This document shows, piece after piece, positions 44,860 through 56,100 of a stretch of DNA of 64,000 nucleotides. The DNA lies in assembly GCA_044228435.1 (NCBI GenBank), contig JBGAUW010000001.1, positions 310,001 to 374,000 on the forward strand, written 5' to 3'. The notes beneath the pieces were generated by a model. That model saw only the letters and a list, made by a program, of their open reading frames with translations. It did no database searches and was not told the origin of the DNA. The stretch comes from Bog-950 sp044228435. GTDB taxonomy: Bacteria > Bacteroidota > Bacteroidia > Chitinophagales > LD1. Numbering within the stretch: the first letter of the stretch is position 1; every line of letters begins with the position of its first letter. Both the position numbers and the translations under genes were made by a program.

Positions 44860-47800
44860 ATGAAAAAGTTAATCCTGCTGTTAATTCTTATTTATCTGTA
44901 TACCAATAGCCAAGCCCAGTATCCCGCAACTATTTGGGTAAATAAAGCACAGCCAATAACCCAGGCTAATAATCCGTATTGCAGCATAGCTGAAATTGTA
45001 GTAGATGCTGAAGGCTCCATTTATGCTGCCGGCAGTTTTTACGACTCGATTAGGTTAGATAAAAATCAGGCTAACAATATACAACAGGGCGATGAAAACT
45101 TTCAATCCGGTTTTTTTGCCAAATACAACCCCAACGGCGTATTGCTTTGGGCTAAAGTTTTAAAGGGCCAGGCGCCTGTAAGCGACATCAGCCTTGATAA
45201 GTTGAATAATATATACATAGCGGGGCACGCTGCTACGGCAGCATCTATTGATTTTGACCCTGGCAACGGAACCGCTAATTTACAGTTTGACGGTAACGAT
45301 TTTTATTTTGCCAAATACGATTCAGCCGGCAACTACATTTGGGCTAAAATTATTAATACCGGCAACGGCAATAATACTTTTGAAAACAAACTGCATGTTA
45401 TACATGTAGATAGCATCCTGAACATATATCTTGCGGGCCAGTTTCAGGTAAATATGGATGCGGATGCTGATACAGGAACTACCTTACTTAGTAACCCAGG
45501 TGGCATCAACTGCAATTGCACCATCGGATTTTATGCCAAGTATAACAATAGCGGCAACTTGCTATGGGCACGCGCCGACAGGCGCAATGCGGCCATACGC
45601 GATTTACATGTGCACGATGCTACCGGAAAAATAGCACTGGCAGGAGAATACAGCAGTAGCTATGCTACGCCATTCCGTTTAGTAAGCGCGTCAGGAACAG
45701 GCATTGATTCGCTTAGCGGTGGCCGTATTATAACTACAAGTGCCAGGTTTGATGCGACAGGCAATATTTACTACGCCGGTTATTTTAGTAGTGCTAATAA
45801 CGATTTTGACTGGGGCGCCGGCAGCACTACACTTAGCTCCCAGGCCAGCTACGAAACCGTTGGCTTTATAGCAAAGTATAACAATTCGGGGCAGTTCCAA
45901 TGGGTGCGTGCCCATAGCCCGACCAACGATACCTCCTATCGCGCTGCATACTACGAAGTAAACATGGCACAAGAGGGCAATCCTGTAGTATCTTTTTCAG
46001 AAAGCAACGGTAATAACCGCATAAAGGGCTTTTATAAAATAAACGCGACTAATGGCAATGCGCTCTGGTCGCCTTCAGCATTTAATGTATGGGTGGGTGG
46101 AACCAATTCAAGCACCACAATAGCCAGCCCTGCAGATGGCGCCCTGGTTTTTAGTTGCGATGTGGGCTTTAATGGCAGCGGCTCTACTGCCACCTTCGAT
46201 TTTAACCCTGATCCATCTTTAAACGCGGATTTGACAGGTACCGGTTACTGGAGCGCAATTGTAAAATATGGTAATTGTATTGGTGCACCTGCCCAGCCAG
46301 CAGCAATAAGCGGGCCCGCATCCCTTTGCATCACCGATAGCGTAACTTATAGCATAACACCCGTTGCAGGGGCTACCAATTATACATGGGTGATGCCAAA
46401 TGGATGGATAGGCTATTCGGATAGTAATAGTATAACCGCCCTACCCGCCGCCAATGGGGGCGTAATTTCGGTTACCGCAAATAATGTTTGTGGTGCAAGC
46501 ACAAGCCGTTCCCTTACCATTAGTTATACCCCTCCACCAACGGTAACGGCCACCGCCAGCAACAATACAGTTTGCAATGGCTACCCGGTAACGCTGACTG
46601 CCACCGGGGCTACTACTTATGTATGGAGTAACGGCATTACAAACAATACCCCTTTTATACCTGCATCAACTACTACTTATTATGTAACGGGTAGCTTAAA
46701 CAATTGCAGCAATACCGACTCCATAACTATCACGGTTTTACAAAATAGCGCCAGGGCTATTGCAGCATCTATATGCCCGGGGCAGACGTATTTATTTGAC
46801 GGTGTATTTTATAATGCTGCGGGCATTTATAGAGATACTTTGCCAAATGCAGCAGGTTGCGATTCTGTAATTACTTTAACGCTAAGCATAAAACCAACTA
46901 CTTCATCTGCCATTACAGCATCAGTATGCCCGGGTCAACCGTATTCCTTCAATGGCCAAAATCTTACCACCGCAGGCACTTATAAAGACACACTGATTAA
47001 CGCTGCAGGCTGCGACTCTATAATAACGCTTACCCTTAGCATTAAACAGGCTTCGGCGGCTACAATAGCACGGGTTATATGCTCCGGCCAGCTCTACTCA
47101 TTTAATGGTAGTACCCTTAACACCACCGGGGTTTACCACGATACTTTAGTAAATGCCGCCGGTTGTGATTCGGTTATCTCCTTAAACTTAACTGTACTAC
47201 AGCCGCAGCAAACCTCTATACAGGCTACCATTTGCGCAGGCCAGGTATATAATTTTAATGGCAATTTACTTTCTGCCCCCGGCATTTATACCGATACACT
47301 TACCGCATTTAATACCTGCGATAGCATTATTACACTTACCTTAGCTGTTGAAAACAGCATTAGCACAAGTTTAAATGCAGGCATTTGCGCGGGCCAATCG
47401 TATTTATTTAACGGCAACTTAATAAGCTTAGCGGGCACCTATACCGATACCCTGCAGGTCACAGGCGGTTGCGACAGTATAGTTACCCTTAACCTTAGCG
47501 TATATACTTTACCCGATGCTTCTATAACTATTACAGGCAATACCACGTTTTGCCAGGGCGATAGCGCCGAATTATCGGTTCTTTCGGGCAGCAATTACTT
47601 TTGGAACACAGAAGAAAACACAAGTTCAATAGTTGTTAAACAAAGCGGTACCTATGCCGTAATTGTAACAAACAATGATAACTGTTCTGCAAGTTCGGAT
47701 TCAATTATTATTACTGCACTTTCTTTACCAACGGCTCCGGTAATTACAAGAATACAGGATACACTGTTTAGCACAGCGGCCAACAACTACCAATGGTATG

Positions 47801-48189
47801 TTAACCAAAGCGCTATTAATGGCGCCACCGAAGATAAACTTGCCCTTACCCAAAGCGGCGATTACTATGTGGAAATAACTGATACAGCCGGTTGCCAAAA
47901 CAAATCGCAGATACTAAACGTAAACGGGGTGCAGATAAACGACATTGTAAGTGGTTATAATTTCGAATTCTACCCCAATCCCAACCAGGGGCAAATTACC
48001 GTTAAGCATTCTTACAACGGCTATCTGAACTTACAAGTAGTAAATGCATTAGGTATGATTGCCAAATCTCTTAGAATACAAAACCCGGTTGCGGTGCTAA
48101 ATATTAACGAGTTGGCAAAAGGTGTTTATTGGCTGGTTGCCACCAATGGCAACAACGAAAGGAAAGTTTTAAAAATGGTGAAGGATTAA
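44860..48189 (+). CDS. Large T9SS-secreted protein with propeller and five 50-residue repeats
   Basis: 1109 residues. The signal peptide MKKLILLLILIYLYTNSQAQ is followed by an SBBP-like propeller part (about 25-470), a PKD/Ig-like module around SGPASLCITDSVTYSITPVA and a second Ig module. Five tandem repeats of about 50 residues follow (about 636-890), each with the core CxGQxYxFNG, then G-x-Y-x-D-T-L, then CDSIITLTL. An Ig module and a type A tail from FYPNPNQGQITV complete it. It is probably a surface or matrix protein. Its domain order matches its neighbours, suggesting a family that diversified by repeat exchange. No copy of the TTAATAAACCTA element is seen upstream. Confidence 0.9.
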   Translation: MKKLILLLILIYLYTNSQAQYPATIWVNKAQPITQANNPYCSIAEIVVDAEGSIYAAGSFYDSIRLDKNQANNIQQGDENFQSGFFAKYNPNGVLLWAKVLKGQAPVSDISLDKLNNIYIAGHAATAASIDFDPGNGTANLQFDGNDFYFAKYDSAGNYIWAKIINTGNGNNTFENKLHVIHVDSILNIYLAGQFQVNMDADADTGTTLLSNPGGINCNCTIGFYAKYNNSGNLLWARADRRNAAIRDLHVHDATGKIALAGEYSSSYATPFRLVSASGTGIDSLSGGRIITTSARFDATGNIYYAGYFSSANNDFDWGAGSTTLSSQASYETVGFIAKYNNSGQFQWVRAHSPTNDTSYRAAYYEVNMAQEGNPVVSFSESNGNNRIKGFYKINATNGNALWSPSAFNVWVGGTNSSTTIASPADGALVFSCDVGFNGSGSTATFDFNPDPSLNADLTGTGYWSAIVKYGNCIGAPAQPAAISGPASLCITDSVTYSITPVAGATNYTWVMPNGWIGYSDSNSITALPAANGGVISVTANNVCGASTSRSLTISYTPPPTVTATASNNTVCNGYPVTLTATGATTYVWSNGITNNTPFIPASTTTYYVTGSLNNCSNTDSITITVLQNSARAIAASICPGQTYLFDGVFYNAAGIYRDTLPNAAGCDSVITLTLSIKPTTSSAITASVCPGQPYSFNGQNLTTAGTYKDTLINAAGCDSIITLTLSIKQASAATIARVICSGQLYSFNGSTLNTTGVYHDTLVNAAGCDSVISLNLTVLQPQQTSIQATICAGQVYNFNGNLLSAPGIYTDTLTAFNTCDSIITLTLAVENSISTSLNAGICAGQSYLFNGNLISLAGTYTDTLQVTGGCDSIVTLNLSVYTLPDASITITGNTTFCQGDSAELSVLSGSNYFWNTEENTSSIVVKQSGTYAVIVTNNDNCSASSDSIIITALSLPTAPVITRIQDTLFSTAANNYQWYVNQSAINGATEDKLALTQSGDYYVEITDTAGCQNKSQILNVNGVQINDIVSGYNFEFYPNPNQGQITVKHSYNGYLNLQVVNALGMIAKSLRIQNPVAVLNINELAKGVYWLVATNGNNERKVLKMVKD
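46764..47520 (+). repeat. Five tandem ~150-bp coding repeats
   Basis: Five units of about 50 codons in the 1109-residue gene. The units share CPGQ/CAGQ, FNG, GxYxDTL and CDSxITL positions but have diverged at the DNA level, so the array is old compared with the 816-bp blocks of the neighbouring gene. Confidence 0.7.
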
Positions 48190-48253
48190 GGTCTGTAGCC
48201 AATTGCTATATCCAAAGAAATAAGTAAATTGTAGAGGGCTCGCCCTCCCGACT

Positions 48254-48282
48254 AAAGCCCTAAAGAAATTTAGGGCTTTTTT
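48254..48282 (+). terminator. Terminator after the 1109-residue gene
   Basis: AAAGCCCTAAA (48254-48264) pairs perfectly with TTTAGGGCTTT (48269-48279), GAAA loop, followed by more T. A second small hairpin GAGGGC-TC-GCCCTC lies just upstream (48236-48249). Confidence 0.9.
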
Positions 48283-48353
48283 GTTTCCTAAACCAAGGCT
48301 GGCTGGAGCGCGCTTATTTATAATATGGAAGGGCGGGGATTCGAGATATCTAT

Positions 48354-50084
48354 CTAAATTATTTTACCAGCCGGAACCTCTGTCTGCGCACTAAGGTCAA
48401 GTAAATGCTTTACCAGGTTATCGCCACGTTGCAAGTTCATTTTCTTTTTAATGCGGTGCCGGAGTTGTTCGTATCCACGGGCCCCAACTCCGTAAAGTTT
48501 AGAAAGCTCCTTATCTGTAAGGCCTGTTTTTATTAATGCGCAGGTACGCACTTCATGTGGTGTAAGCGCAGGATACATCAAGGCTACAGTTTTTAACAGC
48601 GCCTGGTTGCCATCATCTATTTTTTGTTGCAAAACCGCTTTATCCTGCTCGGTAATTTTAACTGCCCCTATTTTTTGCGTTATAGTTTTTACAAACTCAC
48701 GATTTGCACTGCCTTTACTGGCAAGCGACTGCACAAACTCTTTCAACTCATCCAACAAGGCTATTTTTTCCTGTAGATTTAGGGCGGTTAATTGTATTTC
48801 CTTATTCATAGCTTCAACTTGCTGCTGCAACAGTTTACCATTTAACTCAGCTTGCTGTAAGTTATATTTTACCTGCACAGCCTCCATCTGCTGCAGGTGC
48901 GATTGTTGGCTGGCAGTCTCTACCATTTCACTTTCCTGTTGCTTCAGTTCATAAGCTTTATAAAGCTTTTTTGCATCGCCGGTTTGCTTACCCCAGGCGG
49001 CATATATTTCGTGCGCCAGGCGGGTGCAATTCAATATAGAAACATGATGTTTCATCTCAACATACAACGGATGGCACCGGTTAAGGAAGGTTATTGCCTT
49101 TTTATAATTTCCTTTTTGATGCTCAAGCGTGGCAGTAGCATAAAGCCACTGCAGATAGTTACCATTAGACAAAACAGGCTGAATGAGTTTGGCTGAATCG
49201 TGCAAGTATTTCTCCTGTTTGGCAATAATAGCCGTCAACTCCGCTTTGCTTAAGGCCGTTTTACGAAAATGCAGATAATACTGAACTGTAGCCATTAAAT
49301 ACGATTGCAACAGGTAAGTTTGGTGGGTAGTATCGCCTGTAAGTAAAGCAATAATTTTTTCGTGCCATGCCGCCGACTGTTGGTGGTCTTTTAAACCCTC
49401 GTGGTAAAAGGCAAAATAACTATAAACATTAAACCGGTTATAGGTGGAAACATTTTCACTGGCAGCAATCTTTAAAGATTTTTCCAGATAGGGCCATGCT
49501 TTTTCAAAATCGGCGTTAGCTATATAGCAATTGGCAATGTTGGTATAAAAAACAGTAGCTATGTTATTGTGCCAGGCCGTTGTTTCGTTCATAGCCTTTA
49601 ACTTATCCAGGGCCTGCAGGTTTATCTCCAGTTGTTCTTTATACTGGTGTTTGCGGCCGCACACAAAAGCAATACGGGTTAAATACACTATTTCAACACG
49701 GGGCGATAACTTATCCAGCAATTCATCGCGCACATGGGCCAGCACTTTTTCCCCTTCGGCCAGGTTGCCGTTTAAAAAAAAATGACGGGCCTTTGCCAGG
49801 AGCAGTTGTCCGGCTTCATCATACTTTTTTTCTCCCTTAAAATAGGTAAGCAGTTTTTTATCGTCTATTCCCTGCTGGACAAAATTGTTTCGCACAGATG
49901 CTATTATGAGTGTCAAAAGTTCAACCTGGGCCTTTACCGGTTTATGTTTAAACGGCTGGTGTTTACCTCTAAATTTGTGTAAGGCGTCAGCCGCCGCATC
50001 CGTATTTTGCGAAATCATTTCCGAAATATCAGCCAGTTGCAAAAGTAGCGGGTAAGCAGGTTTTGTAGAAGACGCAGTAGGCAT
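48354..50084 (-). CDS. TPR protein with LuxR-like helix-turn-helix C-terminus
   Basis: 576 residues from the ATG at 50084 (the frame is open upstream only with a TTG). The N-terminal about 400 residues are TPR-like helices (for example AWPYLEKSLKIAA, GNYKKAITFLNRC). A coiled coil follows (about 405-490, rich in Gln/Leu). The C-terminal about 75 residues form a LuxR-type helix-turn-helix (LTPHEVRTCALIKTGLTDKE, LSKLYGVGARGYEQLRHR). Such cytoplasmic or membrane-associated TPR regulators are common in Bacteroidota. It is divergent from the 2407-residue surface protein gene and may control it. Confidence 0.85.
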   Translation of the reverse strand: MPTASSTKPAYPLLLQLADISEMISQNTDAAADALHKFRGKHQPFKHKPVKAQVELLTLIIASVRNNFVQQGIDDKKLLTYFKGEKKYDEAGQLLLAKARHFFLNGNLAEGEKVLAHVRDELLDKLSPRVEIVYLTRIAFVCGRKHQYKEQLEINLQALDKLKAMNETTAWHNNIATVFYTNIANCYIANADFEKAWPYLEKSLKIAASENVSTYNRFNVYSYFAFYHEGLKDHQQSAAWHEKIIALLTGDTTHQTYLLQSYLMATVQYYLHFRKTALSKAELTAIIAKQEKYLHDSAKLIQPVLSNGNYLQWLYATATLEHQKGNYKKAITFLNRCHPLYVEMKHHVSILNCTRLAHEIYAAWGKQTGDAKKLYKAYELKQQESEMVETASQQSHLQQMEAVQVKYNLQQAELNGKLLQQQVEAMNKEIQLTALNLQEKIALLDELKEFVQSLASKGSANREFVKTITQKIGAVKITEQDKAVLQQKIDDGNQALLKTVALMYPALTPHEVRTCALIKTGLTDKELSKLYGVGARGYEQLRHRIKKKMNLQRGDNLVKHLLDLSAQTEVPAGKII

Positions 50085-50176
50085 TTTTTGGGCTTGTCGT
50101 GTTTTTGTCGTGAGGTGAATATATAACAACAGGAGATATTTGTCGCATTAAACAATTAAGCCAAACTATCTCTAGT

Positions 50177-53100
50177 ATGAAAAAACCATTAACGCATTAC
50201 TGCAACCGGTTTGCTGTTATTTTTTTAACCGCTCTGTTTTATCTGCACACACAGGCGCAGTGCGATCACAGCAACTACTCGGTTAGGTTTAACGGCACAT
50301 CATCACACATCCTGGTCCCTTCTGGTTCAGTGCTTAATCTTACAGCTATTACAGCCGAAGTTTGGGTAAAGCCCGGAGCCTTTAACCCAACTGGCAATAG
50401 CTATATTTTTAGCAGAGGCGGTGGTATATGCGAACCCGATGGCCAGTATTCATTGCGTATAACACCCACCGGCTTTGTTGAGTTTTGCTACAGCGAAAGC
50501 CCTACTTATACAGCTATCTACCGCACCAGCCGCGCTATTGCCTTAAATACATGGACACATCTGGGCCTGGAGTATAACTATGCCACCCATGCTGTAAGGA
50601 TTTCTACCGATGGGTGGCCCGATTTTAGTGCGGCATGGGTAAACCCACCAACTACCTCTACCTATAGTTTTGCAACTACAGCTGATATGGTTGTAGGGGC
50701 ACATGCTGCTGCTGGCTCTGCCTGTCCTGTATCTCCCCCCGCTGGATACGAAGGCTTTTTTAACGGTCAAATAGATGAGTTACGGATTTACAATTCCATT
50801 TTCCCCATAGAAGGAAGCTTGTACCGCCCTTTCCATACACAATCCGACAATCTCCCCGAATCGCAAAACATGGCGTTGTATTACCGGTTTGATGAAAACA
50901 ACCTGATAGCCTATAATTATGCTCCCTCGCAGTTACAGGGGGCCACAGTGGTTAACGGTACCTGGGTGTTGGGCGATGCCGCACCGATAGATGTATTAGA
51001 CCCTACCTGCGAGGGAAAGTGCCTTAAAGGAACTGCCAGCGCTAATTCTATCAACACGCTTACCGGTGCTGATAAATTAACTGTAATGGCCTGGGTCAAT
51101 CCATCGGGTTATACCAGTGGTAAAGCTACTATAGTTTCAAAAGGTTCTTACATCAACCCGGCAGGTGAATCGTTCTCTTTATACCTGAATAATGGGGTTT
51201 TAACTGCCACCATAGGTAACGGGGCGCTTGCACAAATCACCCTGGGCACTGCCAATCGTTGGTACCACGTAGCTTTAACCTGGGCCAGTAACGGGCGTCT
51301 TAAACTTTTTATAAATGGAGTTGAACAGGCTAACGTTAACGGATTAGGCGGCACCTTATCCAACAATGCTTATAACCTTACCGTAGGAACCTCTAACGCA
51401 CTCTCTGAAATTGGATTTAACGGATATATAGATGAGGTAGCAATTTTTAATGCAGAACTTTCTACCGGTACCTTGTTAACCTGGAAAGACCAGGTAATTA
51501 CCAATGCACACCCCAACTACAACAACCTTATTCATTACTACCGGTTTGATGATTTGGGACCTTATCAAAGCGATTTTGGCTGCAGCAAAACCACTTTGAA
51601 CTATGTTGATTATACCCAGGCCGTGGTAGCGTTCAATCCTTGTGGCACACCCACATCACTTGGCCCGGTGGTTAATTTAAACTCGGCCAATAACGATATG
51701 GAAAAGGTAACACTTACCTGGAATAACCCCGATGGCTTTACCGGTGGCTTGAACGGTAACCCGGTGTTTGGCGGCTCGGTTTACTATGATGTTTATCGCG
51801 ATGGAGCGCAAATAGGTAGTAATATTCTTTCAGTAGCCGGAACAAACACCTATAATGATAACAATGCCACCTGCAAACACAATTATAAAGTGCATCCATT
51901 CTGGCGCAGGCTAAGCAATAACGCCATTACGGCCCAGGGCACCGATACTTCTATAAATGCCCGTACAGCAGATATTAACTTCCGCGCATCGGATGCTGTT
52001 TATCCCGATAAAGTAGTCTTAACATGGAATAATGTTTCCAGCCAGGCCACTGGTGGCTTTATACTAAAACGCGATGGAGTTGCTTTTGCAACTATAACGT
52101 CGCCAAATGCAACCAGCTTTAACGACTTTGATGGTATACCGGGGCAACAATACATATATGAAATAATACCACAGGCTGCGGGAGCAAATTTTAAAGTGTG
52201 CCCCGATACCGGCTCGATAAAGCCTAACGGAAGGTTTAGCGGTTATGTGCGCTCACCGCTTCAGGCTCCCGTTTCGGGTGTGGTAGTTACTGCTACCGCT
52301 ACTGTGTTGGGCAACGTTTATACTTACAGCGATACTACCGATGCTACCGGCTTTTACGAAATACGAAATGTGTATTATGATTTGGAGGCTACTTTCCGCC
52401 TTACGCCTACTAAAGGCACGCATGGCTTTGACCCAGCATTTGCAGAACGCACCCTGGATGCGCTGGGATATAATGCACCGCAGGCTAACTTTATTGATAC
52501 CAGCGTGTTTACCATATCGGGCAAGGTTACTTTTCCCAACCAGGCCAATAACACCGGTTGCCCTAACGCCGGCGTAAAAATATTAGTAAACAACACCGAT
52601 GTAGGGGTATTAACAGATGTAAACGGCAATTATACATACACCGCACAAAACGAGGGCACTTTTACATTTACACCGGTGTATGCAGGCCATACATTTAATC
52701 CCGCATCTGCATCACTACAGGTAACCGGCAGCACAGGCAATGTAAACTTTCAGAATACCACCACCGATTCGCTTTGGATTGACCTGAAGGGCTATTGCAA
52801 TACCCAAATATGCAACACAGCCACCTTTGAAATAAAAGGAGATGGGCCCAATAACTGCTACCTGCGTACGGTTACAATACCCGGTAATACAATTAGTGGG
52901 GTTGGATATCGCCTGCCAGCACAAAAATATAATATAGAGTTAAAAGCTATAAATGCCGGAAACGCGAATGAAGAAACGGCCATTATCAATTTATTCCAAA
53001 GTATCGGCAACCTTCAGAACACGGTAGATTTACGCACTAAGGATTCGGCTGTGGTTACAACCATAACCCCGAACCCCATGATAATTACGTTTGATACCGT

Positions 53101-56100
53101 TACCCTTGGCAACGGCCAACAAATTATAACAAGCGATACCATTATCAGAAACGATACTATAACAGAAAGACTACCGCGCGCGCACGAAACAAAATACATT
53201 TACGGTGGCAGATTAAGTGTTGAATTGCAGGGCATAAACCCTGCCTGCGGCAACAACATTGTAATGCAGCAGGGCGAGGCAGTGCCACTGCGCATAAACA
53301 TTTGGCGTAATTATATTTTTGGCGGCGGCAGCCAGTGCGGAGCCAACCAGAGCGATGTAACGGTTTACGATGAAATAAGCGACAGTAGTTTTGTTTACCT
53401 GGGCACCGATACATCCTTTGTTAAATATATCATTATGCCCGGTTTACCTAACATTACTGGGAACGGTGCACATCCGTACCAAAAATTTGTTAGTGTTTAC
53501 GCACATACCGCCGATGCTATAAACTCAAACACACCAGTTTCGATATGGGCGGTGGTGCAGGGCACTAAATCCCTTACACCGACCTTTGTTACCAAAACAC
53601 CCGAGTTGCCCTTTTTGGTACTACACGACCCACCGGGCGATGGCAGCAGCGCCAGCCTTACCGATGGCAGCAGCGTGGGTTACGGTTACGAAATGGCACT
53701 GGATACCAGCGGGGCCGGTATGGCGTTTGTAAAGATAAGTATGGGTTCGGAGATTCCTGTTCCTTTAACCGGCATAGTTTTTCGCGCCGGAGTAGATTTA
53801 AAAATGCATGTGGGCGGCTCGGTAGTTACGGGCAAGCGCGAAACACTTAATACCACCTTTACAACCGAACAAAACTACAGTACCAGCAGCAGTCCGGCTT
53901 TTGTGGGGGAAGATGCCGACCTTATTGCCGGTGGCTCGCTAAATATGTTGTATGGCCTTAGTTATGTGGTAGCCTACGATTCGGCTAATTGTGCGGCCAA
54001 GTTAGACACCGCCTTTACCTGGGGTGCCAATGATTTTGCCACTACCTACAGCTATACCATTGGGCACATAAAAAACACCCTTATACCGCAGCTCGATTTT
54101 TTAATTGGCTATTACCATAACCTGGGCAGCGATTCGGCGCTTATATATCAGCAATACAAAAACGTTTGGCAACAGGTAGTTGACCAAAATCACCAGCGTA
54201 TTGTAAACAGCGATTTTAGAGAAAACCGTTCGTTCAGCGCCGGTTCAGCGTATAGCTATACCACCACTAATGAAACTACCCAGCAAAATACCATTGAGTT
54301 TGAGGTAGCGGTAGAAACAGGCCTTGCTACGGCATTGGGTATAGGTACACCGGGCAACAGTGTGCAATTAGGCAGCGAAATTAAACTTCGTATGACCACC
54401 ACCTCTAACACGGTAAATACACTATCCAATACTAAACAGGTTAGTTATACCCTGGCCGATGCCAACGCCGGCGATTACTTTAGTGTAGATATAAAGAATG
54501 ATAAAACATACGGCGTACCGGCATTTAAACTGGTAGCCGGCGCCTCCTCATGTCCGCACGAAGCCGGTACACAAAAGCGCGATTTACCCGGAATAAGTGT
54601 AATTAACCCTAACCAGCAAAATGTACCGTTAAACTCGCAGGCAACTTTTAGTGTCCAACTAAGCAACCTTAGCGAAAGCCAGGAAACAAGAACTTACCAG
54701 GTAAAAATAGACCCTAACAGCAACTTAGAAGGTGCCGTAGTGCGTATGGCAGGACAAACAATTACACAGGCACCTGCCACATTTACCATTCCACCACGTA
54801 GTTCGGTAATGGCAACCATGAGCGTAGAAGCCGGACCGGTAGCGGTTGACTACAATAATCTTAAGCTGCTTATCTATCCCGCCTGCGACCCAAGTATTAA
54901 AGCCGAAGCGTTGTTTAATGTAGGGTTCCAGAGCAATTGCAGCGGTGTTACCCTGTTTACCCCGGGCAACAACTGGCTGGTAAACGATGCCAGCGATACC
55001 CTGCGCATTACCTATGGCGGATTTAATGTAAACGACACCTCGCTATTACAGGTAGGCTTGCAAATACGCCGCACCGGCCAGGGCTGGAGCACCATACCTA
55101 CCAGTGTAGTAAGCCGTGCACAATTACTGCAAAACAACCTGCCGTATTATGCCCTGGATATTAACATGAGCAGCATGGCCGATGGCCCTTACGAAATACG
55201 CGCCTTTGCCGATTGCGCTTTGGCTGGTACACGTGCGTACTCGGTACCACTAAGCGGCACTATCGACCGCACATCGGTAGTGCTATTAGGCACACCTTCG
55301 CCGGCCGATGGAGTATTGAACATGAATGAAGAGGTTAGCGTAAGCTTTAGCGAGAATATTGATTGCAGCCACTTCTTTAACCTACAAAACTCTACACAGT
55401 ATGCAGTAACCCTTGTACGAGCTGATAACGGCGACCCGGTGCCCTTTACCTATGTATGTTCGGGTGATAAAATACTGTTAACTATCGACCCATCGGCACT
55501 AAACGCTTTACAAAACATATTGCTTACAGCCAGTGTTAGCGGATTTTACGATGTAAACGGAAACGTGCTGCAGTATCCTATTGTATGGAGCTTTACGGTA
55601 AACAACAGCCCTGTATATTGGCAGCCCAGCGGCGTAAGTGCCAGTGTGGCCACCGGTGGCACCTCAACCTTACAGGGTGTGCTCAAAAACCTAAGCAACG
55701 CCTCACAAAGCTTTACCTTATCATCGGTTCCATCGTGGCTTTCGCCGGTGGGGGTACCGGCAAGCATTGCACAGGGCGCTTCGCTTAGCATTAACTTTAA
55801 CATTAGCGGCACCGGTTTAAACCCCGGTGTATACAACGATACGGTTTACGCCAACTTTACCGCATTAAGTGTTCAGCAACCTCTGTATGTGCAGTTAACG
55901 GTATATGCTAACTCACCTACCTGGACGGTTGCAACCAAACCCGCGCAAATGAACCTGATAGTAAATTTTTCGCTTAACAGTGGTAACACACCTTTAAGTG
56001 CCGATGTTAACGACCGCATAGCGGTGTTCTATGGCAACGAGTGCCGCGGAGTTGCTAACATACAATATGCCCCGGCAGGTAACTCTTATGCCGCCTATAT

